Of a DNA stretch of 64,000 nt, positions 44,430-53,406 are shown piece after piece. The notes beneath the pieces were generated by a model. It did not search any database and had not been told where the DNA came from. It saw nothing but the letters and a program-made list of their open reading frames with translations. Numbering within the stretch: position 1 is the first letter of the stretch; the number at the start of each line of letters is the position of its first letter. The DNA is from CALGLS01 sp965222105 (GTDB lineage: Bacteria; Bacteroidota; Bacteroidia; Chitinophagales; Saprospiraceae): positions 170,422 to 234,421 of the forward strand of contig CBDCTQ010000055.1 of the NCBI GenBank assembly GCA_965222105.1, written 5' to 3'. A program made the translations under genes and the position numbers.

Positions 44430-47400
44430 TTAAAACACCGTCACCTTACTGGCCTGCACCTGCTGCCGGTTGTCGCCAGTGATCACAAAAAGATAAATAC
44501 CCTTTTGCCACTCCGCTACGGAAAGGCGTAACCTCGCCTGGAAGGAGTCGGTGTGTAGCCTTCGGCCCATCACATCGTATACCTCCAGGTGATAAGTTTG
44601 CTCGGTGGGGCCCAAAAGTTGTAAATGGCTTGTTGTGGGGTTGGGTGTAATGCGAACGGGGTCGGCATCTGAGGCCATGTTCCGGGTTGCTTCCGCGTGC
44701 CATCCTTCTGAATAGGGTGTAGCATATTGGTCGCTTTCCAGACCGTTGACGATGCAGCGGGCAAAATTGATTTTGTGAACGCATTCTCGTGTATTGTGAA
44801 CGTTGTGGTCGAGACTGGCTACCGGCTGAAACCCTGCCAGGGCCGCCGGATAATTCTCATCATAATAATCGGCAAAGGCCAATCGCGATTGTTCGTGTAC
44901 TTCGTAGGTTACACCTGTCTCTACGACGTCGCATCGCACCTTGGGCAGTACTGCCACCGGGTACCTCGGCGGATAGGGATTGGGGGGCTGGATGCCAAAT
45001 AAACCACAGGGGTACAGGCTGTTTGGGTCGGTAACGGCGTCGCTGTCGTCGATGGGCACGGAAGGGGATGTGCTGACACAGGGACTTAACTGAATGGCAT
45101 AGTTTTGACTAACCGACAGAGGGTTGGGGCCCCAATAATTACCTTTCATCAGGATGGGCGTGGTGCTCGGGTAGTTGGGATCGTTGTAGCAGATATCGAA
45201 TACCTGGCCGTTGCCGTTGAACTGGTTGGGGCGTAGTTCGTCGTTGTTGCAAAGTTGTTGGTGTTCTATGGCATCGATGCTGAGCACGATGTTTTCGCCC
45301 GACACGCCTACGTCGTTGTTGATGATGGAGGCACAATCGCAGGCACCTACGGTAAGGGTCCACTCGGCTGTTTCATTGTTTTCAAAAAGTACGCCGGTGG
45401 AATTGTATTCGATGATGGTGCCGTTGTTTAGGAAGACGTTACTGGCGGTAGCCCGTATGCCGACGGGGCAATAGCGGACGTAGGAGGTAGAAAGCCAGGC
45501 CGCGTTGACATGGTCGAGTACAATGCCTCCCACAACCCAGTTGCTCGGTCCGCAATGCACGCTGTTGCTGAGCGACATTTCTACAAGGTCGATGAATTCG
45601 AGTTGGATGCCGGCCTGGGTATTGTCGACAAAGTTATTGCCGCGCAGGATGAAGTGATCCATATTGTCGGCTTTGGCTCCTACGCCATTATCTTTAAAAA
45701 AACTGTTTCTGACCATTGGGATGGTCGTGTTGCCGGTGATATAGCTTCCCGTCTGACATTTGTAAAACTCGCAATGATCAATCAGGCAGTTCGTTAGATC
45801 GATCCCGATCAGTCCCTCATTGTCGGCGGAGCCGGAGCCGTCAAACACGGTAGCTCCGGTGTTGATGTAGCCATTGTTGACGGTGAGGTTGCTGTTGCCG
45901 TTGTAGATCACTTTGCCGGAGTAGAGGCGCAGCTCGCGATCGGTGATCAGCAGGCTGGTATTTTCACGGATGTTGATGAATCGCTCTTTATTTTGAACGA
46001 TGGGCCGCTCGATGACAAAGTTGGAGTTGTCTCCCATGTCGATCTGGTTGGTGGGATGCACATCCAGATAGCCAGGGCCGGTGAAGGTGAAGTCGACATT
46101 GTCGTCGGTCTTGAGCGTACCTTTGAGGATGATGACGGAATTGGGGCCATTGAGGTGGATGTTGTTGCCTTTGAGGTGGAGGGTCCCGGTTTCTTCGACA
46201 ACGATGCAGGCATAGTCTTCCAACAATACTTCCGCCCCTTCTTCAATGACCAGGGTGGAGTTGTTTTTGATGCGGATGCGGGCACGGTCTTTTAAGTGAA
46301 GTTTGGAGCCGTTGGAGATGGTAAGGGTGGTGGGGTTGATAAAGTCGTTTGTAATGGTATCAATGGTTTGGCGATTTGGTGTTCCGCTGACGTCGAGGAG
46401 AATTTCCTTATCATCATCAAGTACCAGGTCGGCATTGTCATCTTCGGTGATATTAGGTAATACTATATTGCCTGTCCATCTTACATCCTCGAAAACACCG
46501 GTTTGTTTAAATTTTACTTCTATCAATGCGTTGCCCTGGCTGTCAATATTCTGGACTTTCACGTATAGACCATTCAGCATAAATGGTTCCAGTTGTTGGG
46601 TATTCAGGTCAAACTGCGGATAATTCAATACAGTCGGGTTTGTTCCCATACTTATAACATCGCCAGTGGCAAAAGCGGGTGATCGATTATAGCCAGCGAC
46701 CGTTTTGCCGCCTCCCCAGGAGCGATATAAGTATTTTTCGGATTGCTGTGTATCTTCCCAGACTATTCTAAGGCCATGATTACCAGAAGGGTCATTAGGG
46801 TGAGTTCCAATCTCTAAAGTACCAGACTCATTGAAATCTCCCATTATCTCTGTCCAGGGACTAATGCCAGCAACGGGGTTTTCCACTATTCTTTGAGTGT
46901 ATTCCAATTTGTGCCCCCAATTGTTGGTAACTACCTGATTGGTGTCAATAGTGAAATCCCAATTGCCGGAAGCATTCAATGGTTTAAATCCATTGGCTCC
47001 GCTGCTGAAAATATAAATATCCTCGTGTGTTGGGGCAACGTTTTCGACATACATATACAATCCGGCATCCGAATCGGGGAGCGTCACCTGGCCTGGCCCG
47101 ATTACGGTATTCCCCCCATTGTAGTATTCGTGTTCATCCAATTCGTGTATGTTTTGGTGGTTTTCGATCCAAAGGTATTGGCCCCCTGAAAAGGGAATTT
47201 CTATACGTAGGGCAACTTCGTCGGCTTCTGTTGAGGTGAGAAAGTCTCCTAATGGATAGACCCCGTCTGTGGTAATGGGCGGAGCGTCAATATAATTCAA
47301 ATACCACCGCTCAAAACCACTGAGCATGGGCTGAAATGGAATAAAAAGAGAGGTACTGCTGCTGCCACAGGCATGCCGATAAAAATAATTGCCCACAACC

Positions 47401-48404
47401 CCATTGACCCCGTAAAAATGCGGGCAATTCCACACATTGTGAGCCATTTCATGAATAAAAGTCTTGACCGGTATACCGGCTCCTCTGGGCAGGGTGAATC
47501 CCGCATTTACATCTATGGTATCGGTGCCTACTACTACTATGTTGCCTCCGATGCCGCTGATGCCTCCCCCCGAGCCTGCCCAGTTGGCCATAATGTTGCG
47601 TATGGTATCTCCTGGAAAACGTATGGTATCTACCGGCTGAGGGTCCCAGCCTCTGTCATAGCGGTAGATAAATACCACATAGTCGAGAATAGAGTCGGGG
47701 GGAGAAGCGGAATTGTCGAAAACATAAGCGGGGCCATTCGTGCGCTGGTCGTACTGGTACCAATCGAAGCCGGGATTAATTTGAGCGGCTCGTTTTAAAA
47801 CGACCTGATTCATCTGCGTCCAAGTCCGGGGTATTTCGCTCACGGTGTCGTAAGGCATACCGGTATCGGGATTGATGTAAGGGTCGACCGTCACCAGCAC
47901 CGGATCACCTGCCGGATCGGTGAACACGTCGCCGTAAAACCGGAAGTCTTCATTGGGTTTGGACATGATGTTGAGCACCTTGGAGACGCTCTCGTTGTCG
48001 GGGTCGTCGATGGGGCCGCCGGGATTGAAGTCGGACTCGGCGTTGAAGAAGAAGTCGGTGGTGGTGGGGGTGCCGTCGGGAAGGGTATCTACGTAGATGG
48101 GAAGTTGGAAATCTTCGCTTAAGTGATTATCCCAACCAGGCAGAGAATATGGATCATTCCCCTCATAACCAGTAAACCCGGCATAAATGATCAAAATCTT
48201 TTGACTACCTCGAGGTGTCAACAACCCACCATGAAACGAAAAAGTATCCGTAGTAGGGGGCGTGAAAGAAGAACCTCCGGAATAGTTCTCCGGAATGTGA
48301 TGGCATTCAAAATCGTAATTGCCTTGTGTGAAGGCGGGATAGACTGTACTGCATATCAATAAAAAGATAGCAACGAACTTTAGGAATTGTGCGACTACAT
48401 TCAT
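44430..48404 (-). CDS. secreted M6-like metalloprotease with beta-helix region and type A T9SS domain
   Basis: 1,324 aa. Signal peptide FVAIFLLICSTVYPAFTQ. The catalytic motif is HEMAHNVWNCPHFYG (H318, E319, H322), similar to the M6/immune-inhibitor A pattern HExxHxxGLPxxY, followed by SGFERWYLNYID, which resembles the ERW/W.. block of the same family. Residues ~650-1150 form a right-handed beta-helix (many short NxxI/VxGN repeats such as LTISNGSKLHLKDRARIRIKNNSTLVIEEGAEVLLED). The end (ITPNPTTSHLQLLGPTEQTYHLEVYDVMGRR...GIYLFVITG) is a type A T9SS domain. It is the only full-length protease of an array in which two further copies are reduced to the first ~80 residues. Confidence 0.88.
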   Translation of the reverse strand: MNVVAQFLKFVAIFLLICSTVYPAFTQGNYDFECHHIPENYSGGSSFTPPTTDTFSFHGGLLTPRGSQKILIIYAGFTGYEGNDPYSLPGWDNHLSEDFQLPIYVDTLPDGTPTTTDFFFNAESDFNPGGPIDDPDNESVSKVLNIMSKPNEDFRFYGDVFTDPAGDPVLVTVDPYINPDTGMPYDTVSEIPRTWTQMNQVVLKRAAQINPGFDWYQYDQRTNGPAYVFDNSASPPDSILDYVVFIYRYDRGWDPQPVDTIRFPGDTIRNIMANWAGSGGGISGIGGNIVVVGTDTIDVNAGFTLPRGAGIPVKTFIHEMAHNVWNCPHFYGVNGVVGNYFYRHACGSSSTSLFIPFQPMLSGFERWYLNYIDAPPITTDGVYPLGDFLTSTEADEVALRIEIPFSGGQYLWIENHQNIHELDEHEYYNGGNTVIGPGQVTLPDSDAGLYMYVENVAPTHEDIYIFSSGANGFKPLNASGNWDFTIDTNQVVTNNWGHKLEYTQRIVENPVAGISPWTEIMGDFNESGTLEIGTHPNDPSGNHGLRIVWEDTQQSEKYLYRSWGGGKTVAGYNRSPAFATGDVISMGTNPTVLNYPQFDLNTQQLEPFMLNGLYVKVQNIDSQGNALIEVKFKQTGVFEDVRWTGNIVLPNITEDDNADLVLDDDKEILLDVSGTPNRQTIDTITNDFINPTTLTISNGSKLHLKDRARIRIKNNSTLVIEEGAEVLLEDYACIVVEETGTLHLKGNNIHLNGPNSVIILKGTLKTDDNVDFTFTGPGYLDVHPTNQIDMGDNSNFVIERPIVQNKERFINIRENTSLLITDRELRLYSGKVIYNGNSNLTVNNGYINTGATVFDGSGSADNEGLIGIDLTNCLIDHCEFYKCQTGSYITGNTTIPMVRNSFFKDNGVGAKADNMDHFILRGNNFVDNTQAGIQLEFIDLVEMSLSNSVHCGPSNWVVGGIVLDHVNAAWLSTSYVRYCPVGIRATASNVFLNNGTIIEYNSTGVLFENNETAEWTLTVGACDCASIINNDVGVSGENIVLSIDAIEHQQLCNNDELRPNQFNGNGQVFDICYNDPNYPSTTPILMKGNYWGPNPLSVSQNYAIQLSPCVSTSPSVPIDDSDAVTDPNSLYPCGLFGIQPPNPYPPRYPVAVLPKVRCDVVETGVTYEVHEQSRLAFADYYDENYPAALAGFQPVASLDHNVHNTRECVHKINFARCIVNGLESDQYATPYSEGWHAEATRNMASDADPVRITPNPTTSHLQLLGPTEQTYHLEVYDVMGRRLHTDSFQARLRLSVAEWQKGIYLFVITGDNRQQVQASKVTVF

Positions 48405-48434
48405 TGTGTTAAATTTTAGGGTGAAGAATAATAT

Positions 48435-49778
48435 CTAATGTTTAATGATTTTTTTAGTTGTTATTGTTTGTTTCTTTAAGTTATTGACTTGGAGGAAGTA
48501 TACTCCACAGGGTAAATGTACCAGATTAATTGTCAAATCCGTATTGACCACTTGATGTAACAACTCACGTCCATTGGCATCGAAAATGTGAACCTCGCCT
48601 TCAAAATGATCAGGGATTGACAGTTTAATATGTTCCGCAAAAGGATTAGGGAAAATTGTTATGTCAAAAGCCTGGTCAGGCGTATAGGAAGAACTGATAA
48701 ATCCGTTTTCTAATATCTTGATCAGCCATCCCCGGTCAGTATATTTATTCCCTCCCAAACAGACGTAGCCATCTGATACTTCTTCAATGTCATATATGGC
48801 ATTGATTGGCAATGCAGATAAGGAATAAGCATACCTCCAATCTAGTTCTCCCTCCTGCTCAAGTTTGATCAAAAAAGACAATTCGTCGGAAAACGATCCG
48901 GTTGTTCCCCCCAGGATGTACCCGTTGTCCATAGTCGCCTTTAGTGCATGAAAATCCTGTAGGCCACTACTGGTTATTTCAAAACTTTCTGTAGGGACTT
49001 CCCAGATGGTTTCGAGGTTTTCATCTAGCGAAAGAAAAGAGTATTTTGAAAAAGAAACCACAGCACCATCAAGACTCTTAGCAAGAATTTGAGCAGCACC
49101 ATTCATCGATTTTTCTGTAATAGAATCACCATTACTGGAAAAAACTTCGTACGTGACAGTTCCAAAATCATTATACGAGGTATAAAAACGATCTTCATCA
49201 TCGAGAGTTATTCGACTCGCTTCTGTATCCAAAGATACTTCAGAAATCACCTCTCCCGATTCATCTAATTTAATGATCTTTGTGCCATTTGAGAATGTGC
49301 GGAGAATTATTACATTTTCATCGTTATCTAACAATGAAAAGCCACCATAAGTGTCATATTTTTTGTAGAGCAAGCTATCGCCATTTTCGTTCATTTTGAA
49401 AAAGAATCCGTTGGTGGTTTCATTTTCGTAAATTGTACCCACGACGACAATGTCTCCATTTGATAGTCCTACTACGGCCTGTCCTTTTGGGCCTGCAATT
49501 TGGTTGGTGGGCATTGAAATATTGAAGTCATATTCCTTTGACCACACATGATTGCCACTTGCAGTTATTTTCGATATGGCAAGATTAGGAAAGTAAGTAC
49601 TGGTTGGTGAATCACCTGTTTCAACTAAAGTAATGAATCCCCCGTCGGACGCTTTCGTTAGGTCTTTTATGTCTCCCAAAGGAAAGGTTAACTCGAAGGG
49701 CAACTCCACCTGCCATGTCTGCTGCGCCTGCAATGCAAAAGAAAGGATACACAGCATGAATAGTAGTATCTTTTTCAT
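48435..49778 (-). CDS. secreted propeller-like protein with type A T9SS domain (array copy 3)
   Basis: 447 aa from the ATG at 49778. Signal peptide KILLFMLCILSFALQAQ. The body has repeats of the kind DGGFITLVETGDSPTSTYFPN, GNHVWSKEYDF, DNGYILGGTTGSFSDELSFLIKLEQEGELDW and DGYVCLGGNKYTDRGWLIKI, which suggest a beta-propeller of the delta-60/secretion-associated type. The C-terminus DITIFPNPFAEHIKLSIPDHFEG...GVYFLQVNNL is a T9SS domain. It is very similar to the genes at 53407-54756 and at the broken 50117-53071 locus. The full-length protease gene lies 30 bp downstream, so each protein-protease pair may have been one unit. Confidence 0.87.
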   Translation of the reverse strand: MKKILLFMLCILSFALQAQQTWQVELPFELTFPLGDIKDLTKASDGGFITLVETGDSPTSTYFPNLAISKITASGNHVWSKEYDFNISMPTNQIAGPKGQAVVGLSNGDIVVVGTIYENETTNGFFFKMNENGDSLLYKKYDTYGGFSLLDNDENVIILRTFSNGTKIIKLDESGEVISEVSLDTEASRITLDDEDRFYTSYNDFGTVTYEVFSSNGDSITEKSMNGAAQILAKSLDGAVVSFSKYSFLSLDENLETIWEVPTESFEITSSGLQDFHALKATMDNGYILGGTTGSFSDELSFLIKLEQEGELDWRYAYSLSALPINAIYDIEEVSDGYVCLGGNKYTDRGWLIKILENGFISSSYTPDQAFDITIFPNPFAEHIKLSIPDHFEGEVHIFDANGRELLHQVVNTDLTINLVHLPCGVYFLQVNNLKKQTITTKKIIKH

Positions 49779-49838
49779 AAGAACGTGGATGTTAAATAGG
49801 TTCAGCAATAAAACGAGGCATTAATATAGTGATATTTT

Positions 49839-50084
49839 TTATGTATATCTAACAAACCCTGCATAAATAATCAAAATCTTTTGGCTGCCTCGAGGCGTCA
49901 ACAACCCACCATGATACGAAAAAGTATCTGTAGTGGGTGGTGTGAAAGAGGAGCCACCGGAATAGTTCTCCGGAATGTGATGGCATTCGAAGTCGTAATT
50001 GCCTTGTGTGAAAGAAGGGTAAACTGAGCTGCCTATCAATAGAATGACAACAGCCAGCTTTAGGAATTGTGCTGTTAAATTCAT
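49839..50084 (-). pseudogene. truncated protease copy (N-terminal fragment)
   Basis: 81 codons matching residues 1-76 of the protease at 44430-48404 (signal peptide, GNYDFECHHIPENYSGGSSFTPPTTDTF, GGLLTPRGSQKILIIYAGF), then VRYT and a stop. The remaining ~1,240 residues are missing. The sequence after the break is the same as after the copy at 53132-53377. A short secreted peptide could still be made, as its start and signal peptide are intact. Confidence 0.75.
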
Positions 50085-51274
50085 TGTGTATAAAATTTTA
50101 GGGTGAAGAATAAAGCCTAGTGTTTGATGATTTTTTGGGCGCTAATAATTTGATTGGTTGAGTTGGTGACCTGTAGCATATACAAGCCAGGGGATAGATG
50201 CGACAGGTCAAGGGTCACTTCCTGACGAGTTGGTTGGTTTAATATCATTTTCCCACTTATGTTGAACATATTGATTGTGCCATCAATAGGGTTTTGCATA
50301 TTTAATGTTATAAAATCTGTAAATGGATTTGGAAAGACTATATAATGGTGAGGGGAAGTAGGTGTTTCTGAAGTGGAGGAAGCCATTCCATCTTTCAGAA
50401 TTTTCATTAACCATATTTTTTCTGTAAGGCCATTCCCTCCCAACAGTACGTACCCATCATTAACTTCGACTGCATCGTAAATACAAACAACAGGCAAATT
50501 GCTATAGGCATAACCCCACTCTCTTTCAGCTTCACTACTTATCTTTATCAAATAAGCATACCAATAAGGAAAAGAATTTTGAGAACCAGTGGTACCCATT
50601 AATAGAAAGCCACCGTCTGAAACGGGTACAATATTTGATGGTTCCATCACCCAGCTATCTACTATGGTAATTTCGTCATATGAAATACTATGTAATTTTT
50701 CCAGACTTTGATTCATTATAATTAACCCTTCCCTATAGCCTGCTATATTGCCTAACGGGCTGAGTGTCATCATTGGACCAATATCTTCATATGAGTTTTG
50801 TTCGGTTAATTGACCTGTTTCAATATCATATTTAAAATAATGAGTACTATCGGTAAAGGATGGACTTCCAACACCTATACCTGTATAAAGATATTCTGTA
50901 GTAGCGATAAACCCATCATTTTGGATGCCTCCCCCTCCTCCCCATGCTATGTTATAACTGCTTGAAATCGTTCCCTCATTATTTAGTCTTAAAAAATGAG
51001 GAGATGAGCGCACAAAATGATCAGAAGAATTCAATTCAACAATTCTTGAATAAATCTCCGAACTATCATTTAGAGCTAAACCTAAGCTATCGCCTTGTAT
51101 GGACATACGATAAAAGTACCCCTTGCCTTGAATTTGTCCTACACTAATTATTTGCCCATTAGCAGCTTCAATAATATCACGAGGTCTTACATTATTAGAA
51201 TTTGGTCCAAGAAAGGTCTCCTTTTCCCACTCTAAATTTCCATTACTATTATATTTTAAAAGCAATTGCGATTC

Positions 51275-51283
51275 AAAGAATGG
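51275..51283. repeat. 9-bp target-site duplication, left copy
   Basis: AAAGAATGG, identical to 52880-52888 at the other end of the IS4-like element. Confidence 0.85.
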
Positions 51284-51326
51284 CAGCAATTCTTTAAGTA
51301 CTGATTTCAAAAGAGAAACACATAGA

Positions 51327-52637
51327 TTAAATGACAAATTGAATCTTCATTTGGATCTGCTTTGCGATTATTTTATAAATAAGTTGCATAGAATTGAGGG
51401 TAACCAAGTCAAAAAGCTGTCTGACTTTTTCCCATAAGGCTTTATTGGATCCTGCCTTTCTTCTGGCTGCCAAAAATGTTTGATTTGTCCGCTGTTGTAT
51501 TTGGTCAAAAAGAAAAGCCAAAAGCATCAATACAGAGAAATTGGCTGCCAAATATTTTTTACCATGCCCAAAGTTGTGTTCAAATTCATAACCCTGGTTT
51601 TTGAGGGTGTTGAATGTTTTCCCGAAGCAAGTTCGGGACAAGCTATTTTCAATTTTCCAACGAGCACGTCCCACTTTTACAATCTTAACGCAATTGTCAA
51701 GGGTAATCGTAATGTCGGTTATCCAGTTGAACACCTTGACTTTGCCTGTTTTCAGATTATGCTCTTCAAAATGAATGAAATTTACCAGAATGTCATTATT
51801 AGTTCCATTGAGCATCAATCCGTTTGCAAATTTTGTAATATACTTTTTTCCATTGGCAGTTGTGGACAAAATTTTCATTTTCCCCGCAGCCTCCAATCTT
51901 TCTGCCTGCAGGAAAAGATAGCCTTGGCTACCCGGTTTGACGGAAAAAACAAAACGCATATCAATTTCAGGCGTTTGCAAAAAACGGATGACAGGGCCAT
52001 TGGCAAAAAGGGCATCTCCACCGATGATGATTTTTTTGTCGGGCAGGTTTTCCCGAATTTGGGGCACCAAACGCTTGAAAGCTGCTAGTTCGGAATCGTT
52101 TTTTGTTTTTCCATCTTGTTTGACAATATCTTCAATTGATACAGGAAAAACTTCCGAGTACCTGGGGTTGACAATGACGGCTCCCAAAGCATTGTGATGA
52201 TAAGTGATTGAGCCTCCTTGTTTTTTAGTTTGACAATTTTCACAATGAATCGTTTTGCTCTTAAAATACTGTGTTCCATCAACAGGAATCAATAAATGAC
52301 CCTCTATTAATTCATAGTCTTTCAATACCCTTTGATGATCAAGTTCTTCCAAATAGGGTTTGAAAAGTGGTTTTAACTCACTGGTCGGCACTTCATCCAA
52401 AAGTGTACGTATCGTAGTATCTGAAGGTGTTTGGGTAATGTGAAAGATATTTTTCAAGTTGGCTACCCGATTAGCGAGTTCTCTGGTAAATTTTAATAAA
52501 GAACTGTCTTTAATCGAAAAGAGGGCAAAACCACACATCAAAATATTGGACAGCTTATAAGTGGAATTAATAGCTCGTGGCTTTTCAATTGCTTCAAAGC
52601 GTTTTTTTAAATCTAAAATCAGGTCGTCAAAAAGCAT
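51327..52637 (-). CDS. IS4-like DDE transposase
   Basis: 436 aa. Catalytic residues likely D120 (IPVDGTQYFKS), D208 (IIGGDALFANG) and E330 (RARWKIEN). HNFGHGKKYLAANFSVLMLLAFLFDQIQQ at the C-terminal side is typical of this group. Residues 332-340 (SLSRTCFGK) look like an insertion relative to the usual KIENETFNTLKNQGY; they are encoded by a small palindromic module (51620-51643) also found at 9633-9656. Whether the enzyme is still active with this insertion next to the catalytic Glu is uncertain. Confidence 0.88.
   Translation of the reverse strand: MLFDDLILDLKKRFEAIEKPRAINSTYKLSNILMCGFALFSIKDSSLLKFTRELANRVANLKNIFHITQTPSDTTIRTLLDEVPTSELKPLFKPYLEELDHQRVLKDYELIEGHLLIPVDGTQYFKSKTIHCENCQTKKQGGSITYHHNALGAVIVNPRYSEVFPVSIEDIVKQDGKTKNDSELAAFKRLVPQIRENLPDKKIIIGGDALFANGPVIRFLQTPEIDMRFVFSVKPGSQGYLFLQAERLEAAGKMKILSTTANGKKYITKFANGLMLNGTNNDILVNFIHFEEHNLKTGKVKVFNWITDITITLDNCVKIVKVGRARWKIENSLSRTCFGKTFNTLKNQGYEFEHNFGHGKKYLAANFSVLMLLAFLFDQIQQRTNQTFLAARRKAGSNKALWEKVRQLFDLVTLNSMQLIYKIIAKQIQMKIQFVI
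51620..51643. repeat. palindromic module inside the transposase gene
   Basis: TCCCGAA-GCAAG-TTCGGGA followed by CAAGC. Same module as 9633-9656, with an A-T pair where that copy has G-C. Confidence 0.6.
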
Positions 52638-52879
52638 AATCAGATCGTTTTGTATACAACTTCAAAATTCAAAAATTTGATTTTTATTCCATTTTTCAAA
52701 AATTTGACGAACCTGATTCAATAACTGATTAGCAAGTAATTGTTTTTCATAGCATTAAAAACATGAATTTAAATAATATGAATTATACATAGAAATAAAC
52801 ACAAAGTGAAGGATGAAAAAATAATTCACCTTTTTTCAAATGTTTTATACATTGATTTTTAGAACTTAAAGAATTGCTG

Positions 52880-52888
52880 AAAGAATGG
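52880..52888. repeat. 9-bp target-site duplication, right copy
   Basis: AAAGAATGG, identical to 51275-51283. Confidence 0.85.
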
Positions 52889-53131
52889 AGTGCTCGGAGG
52901 GTCCACTACTTTTCGAAGGAGAATCAAATATCCTCCATCAATTGTCTTGATTAGTTTTTTAGTATCACACTCCGGGCATGAAGTCGTATAAGGCAGTTCC
53001 ACCTGCCAGGTCTGCTGCGCCTGTAATGCAAAAGAAAGGATGCACAGCATGAATAGTAGTATCTTTTTCATAAGAACGTGGATGTTAAATAGGTTCAGCA
53101 ATAAAACGAGGCATTAATATAGTGATATTTT

Positions 53132-53377
53132 TTATGTATATCTAACAAACCCTGCATAAATAATCAAAATCTTCTGACTGCCTCGAGGCGTCAACAATCC
53201 ACCATGATACGAAAAAGTATTTGTAGTGGGTGGTGTGAAAGAGGAGCCACCGGAGTAGTCTTCGGGAATGTGGTGGCATTCGAAATCGTGATTGCCTTGT
53301 GTATAGGCGGGATAAATTGTCGTGCAAAACAAGACAATTACAATAGCGAATTTTCAGAGTAATGTTGTTAAGTTCAT
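53132..53377 (-). pseudogene. truncated protease copy with early stop codon
   Basis: Starts ATG AAC TTA ACA ACA TTA CTC TGA at 53377: codon 8 is a stop where the sister copy (49839-50084) has CTA. The rest (YPAYTQGNHDFECHHIPEDYSGG... IIYAGFVRYT) matches the protease N-terminus and ends at the same junction as the sister copy. The signal peptide is destroyed, so this is a clear pseudogene. Confidence 0.75.
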
Positions 53378-53406
53378 TGTGTATTAAATTTTAGGGTGAA
53401 AAATGT

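Larger units (their letters stand above)
51284..52879 (-). mobile_element. IS4-like insertion sequence, 1,596 bp
   Basis: Perfect 16-bp inverted ends CAGCAATTCTTTAAGT (51284-51299) and its complement (52864-52879), flanked by 9-bp direct repeats AAAGAATGG. One transposase gene (51327-52637) fills most of it. Perfect ends and target duplication imply recent insertion. About 220 bp of AT-rich sequence lie upstream of the transposase start. Confidence 0.9.
50117..53071 (-). pseudogene. T9SS propeller-protein gene interrupted by an IS4-like element (array copy 2)
   Basis: The 5' part (52880-53071, MKKILLFMLCILSFALQAQQTWQVELP ... DPPSTPFF) and the 3' part (50117-51274 plus the duplicated target) are split by the element at 51284-52879. 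Joining them at the target site gives ...DPPSTPFFESQLLLKYNSNG... in one frame of about 449 aa, the same length as the paralogues (447 and 449 aa). The 3' part still carries a T9SS domain (YIVFPNPFTDFITLNMQNPIDG...GLYMLQVTNS). It has more divergence than the flanking copies. As found, the gene should not give a full protein. Confidence 0.85.
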
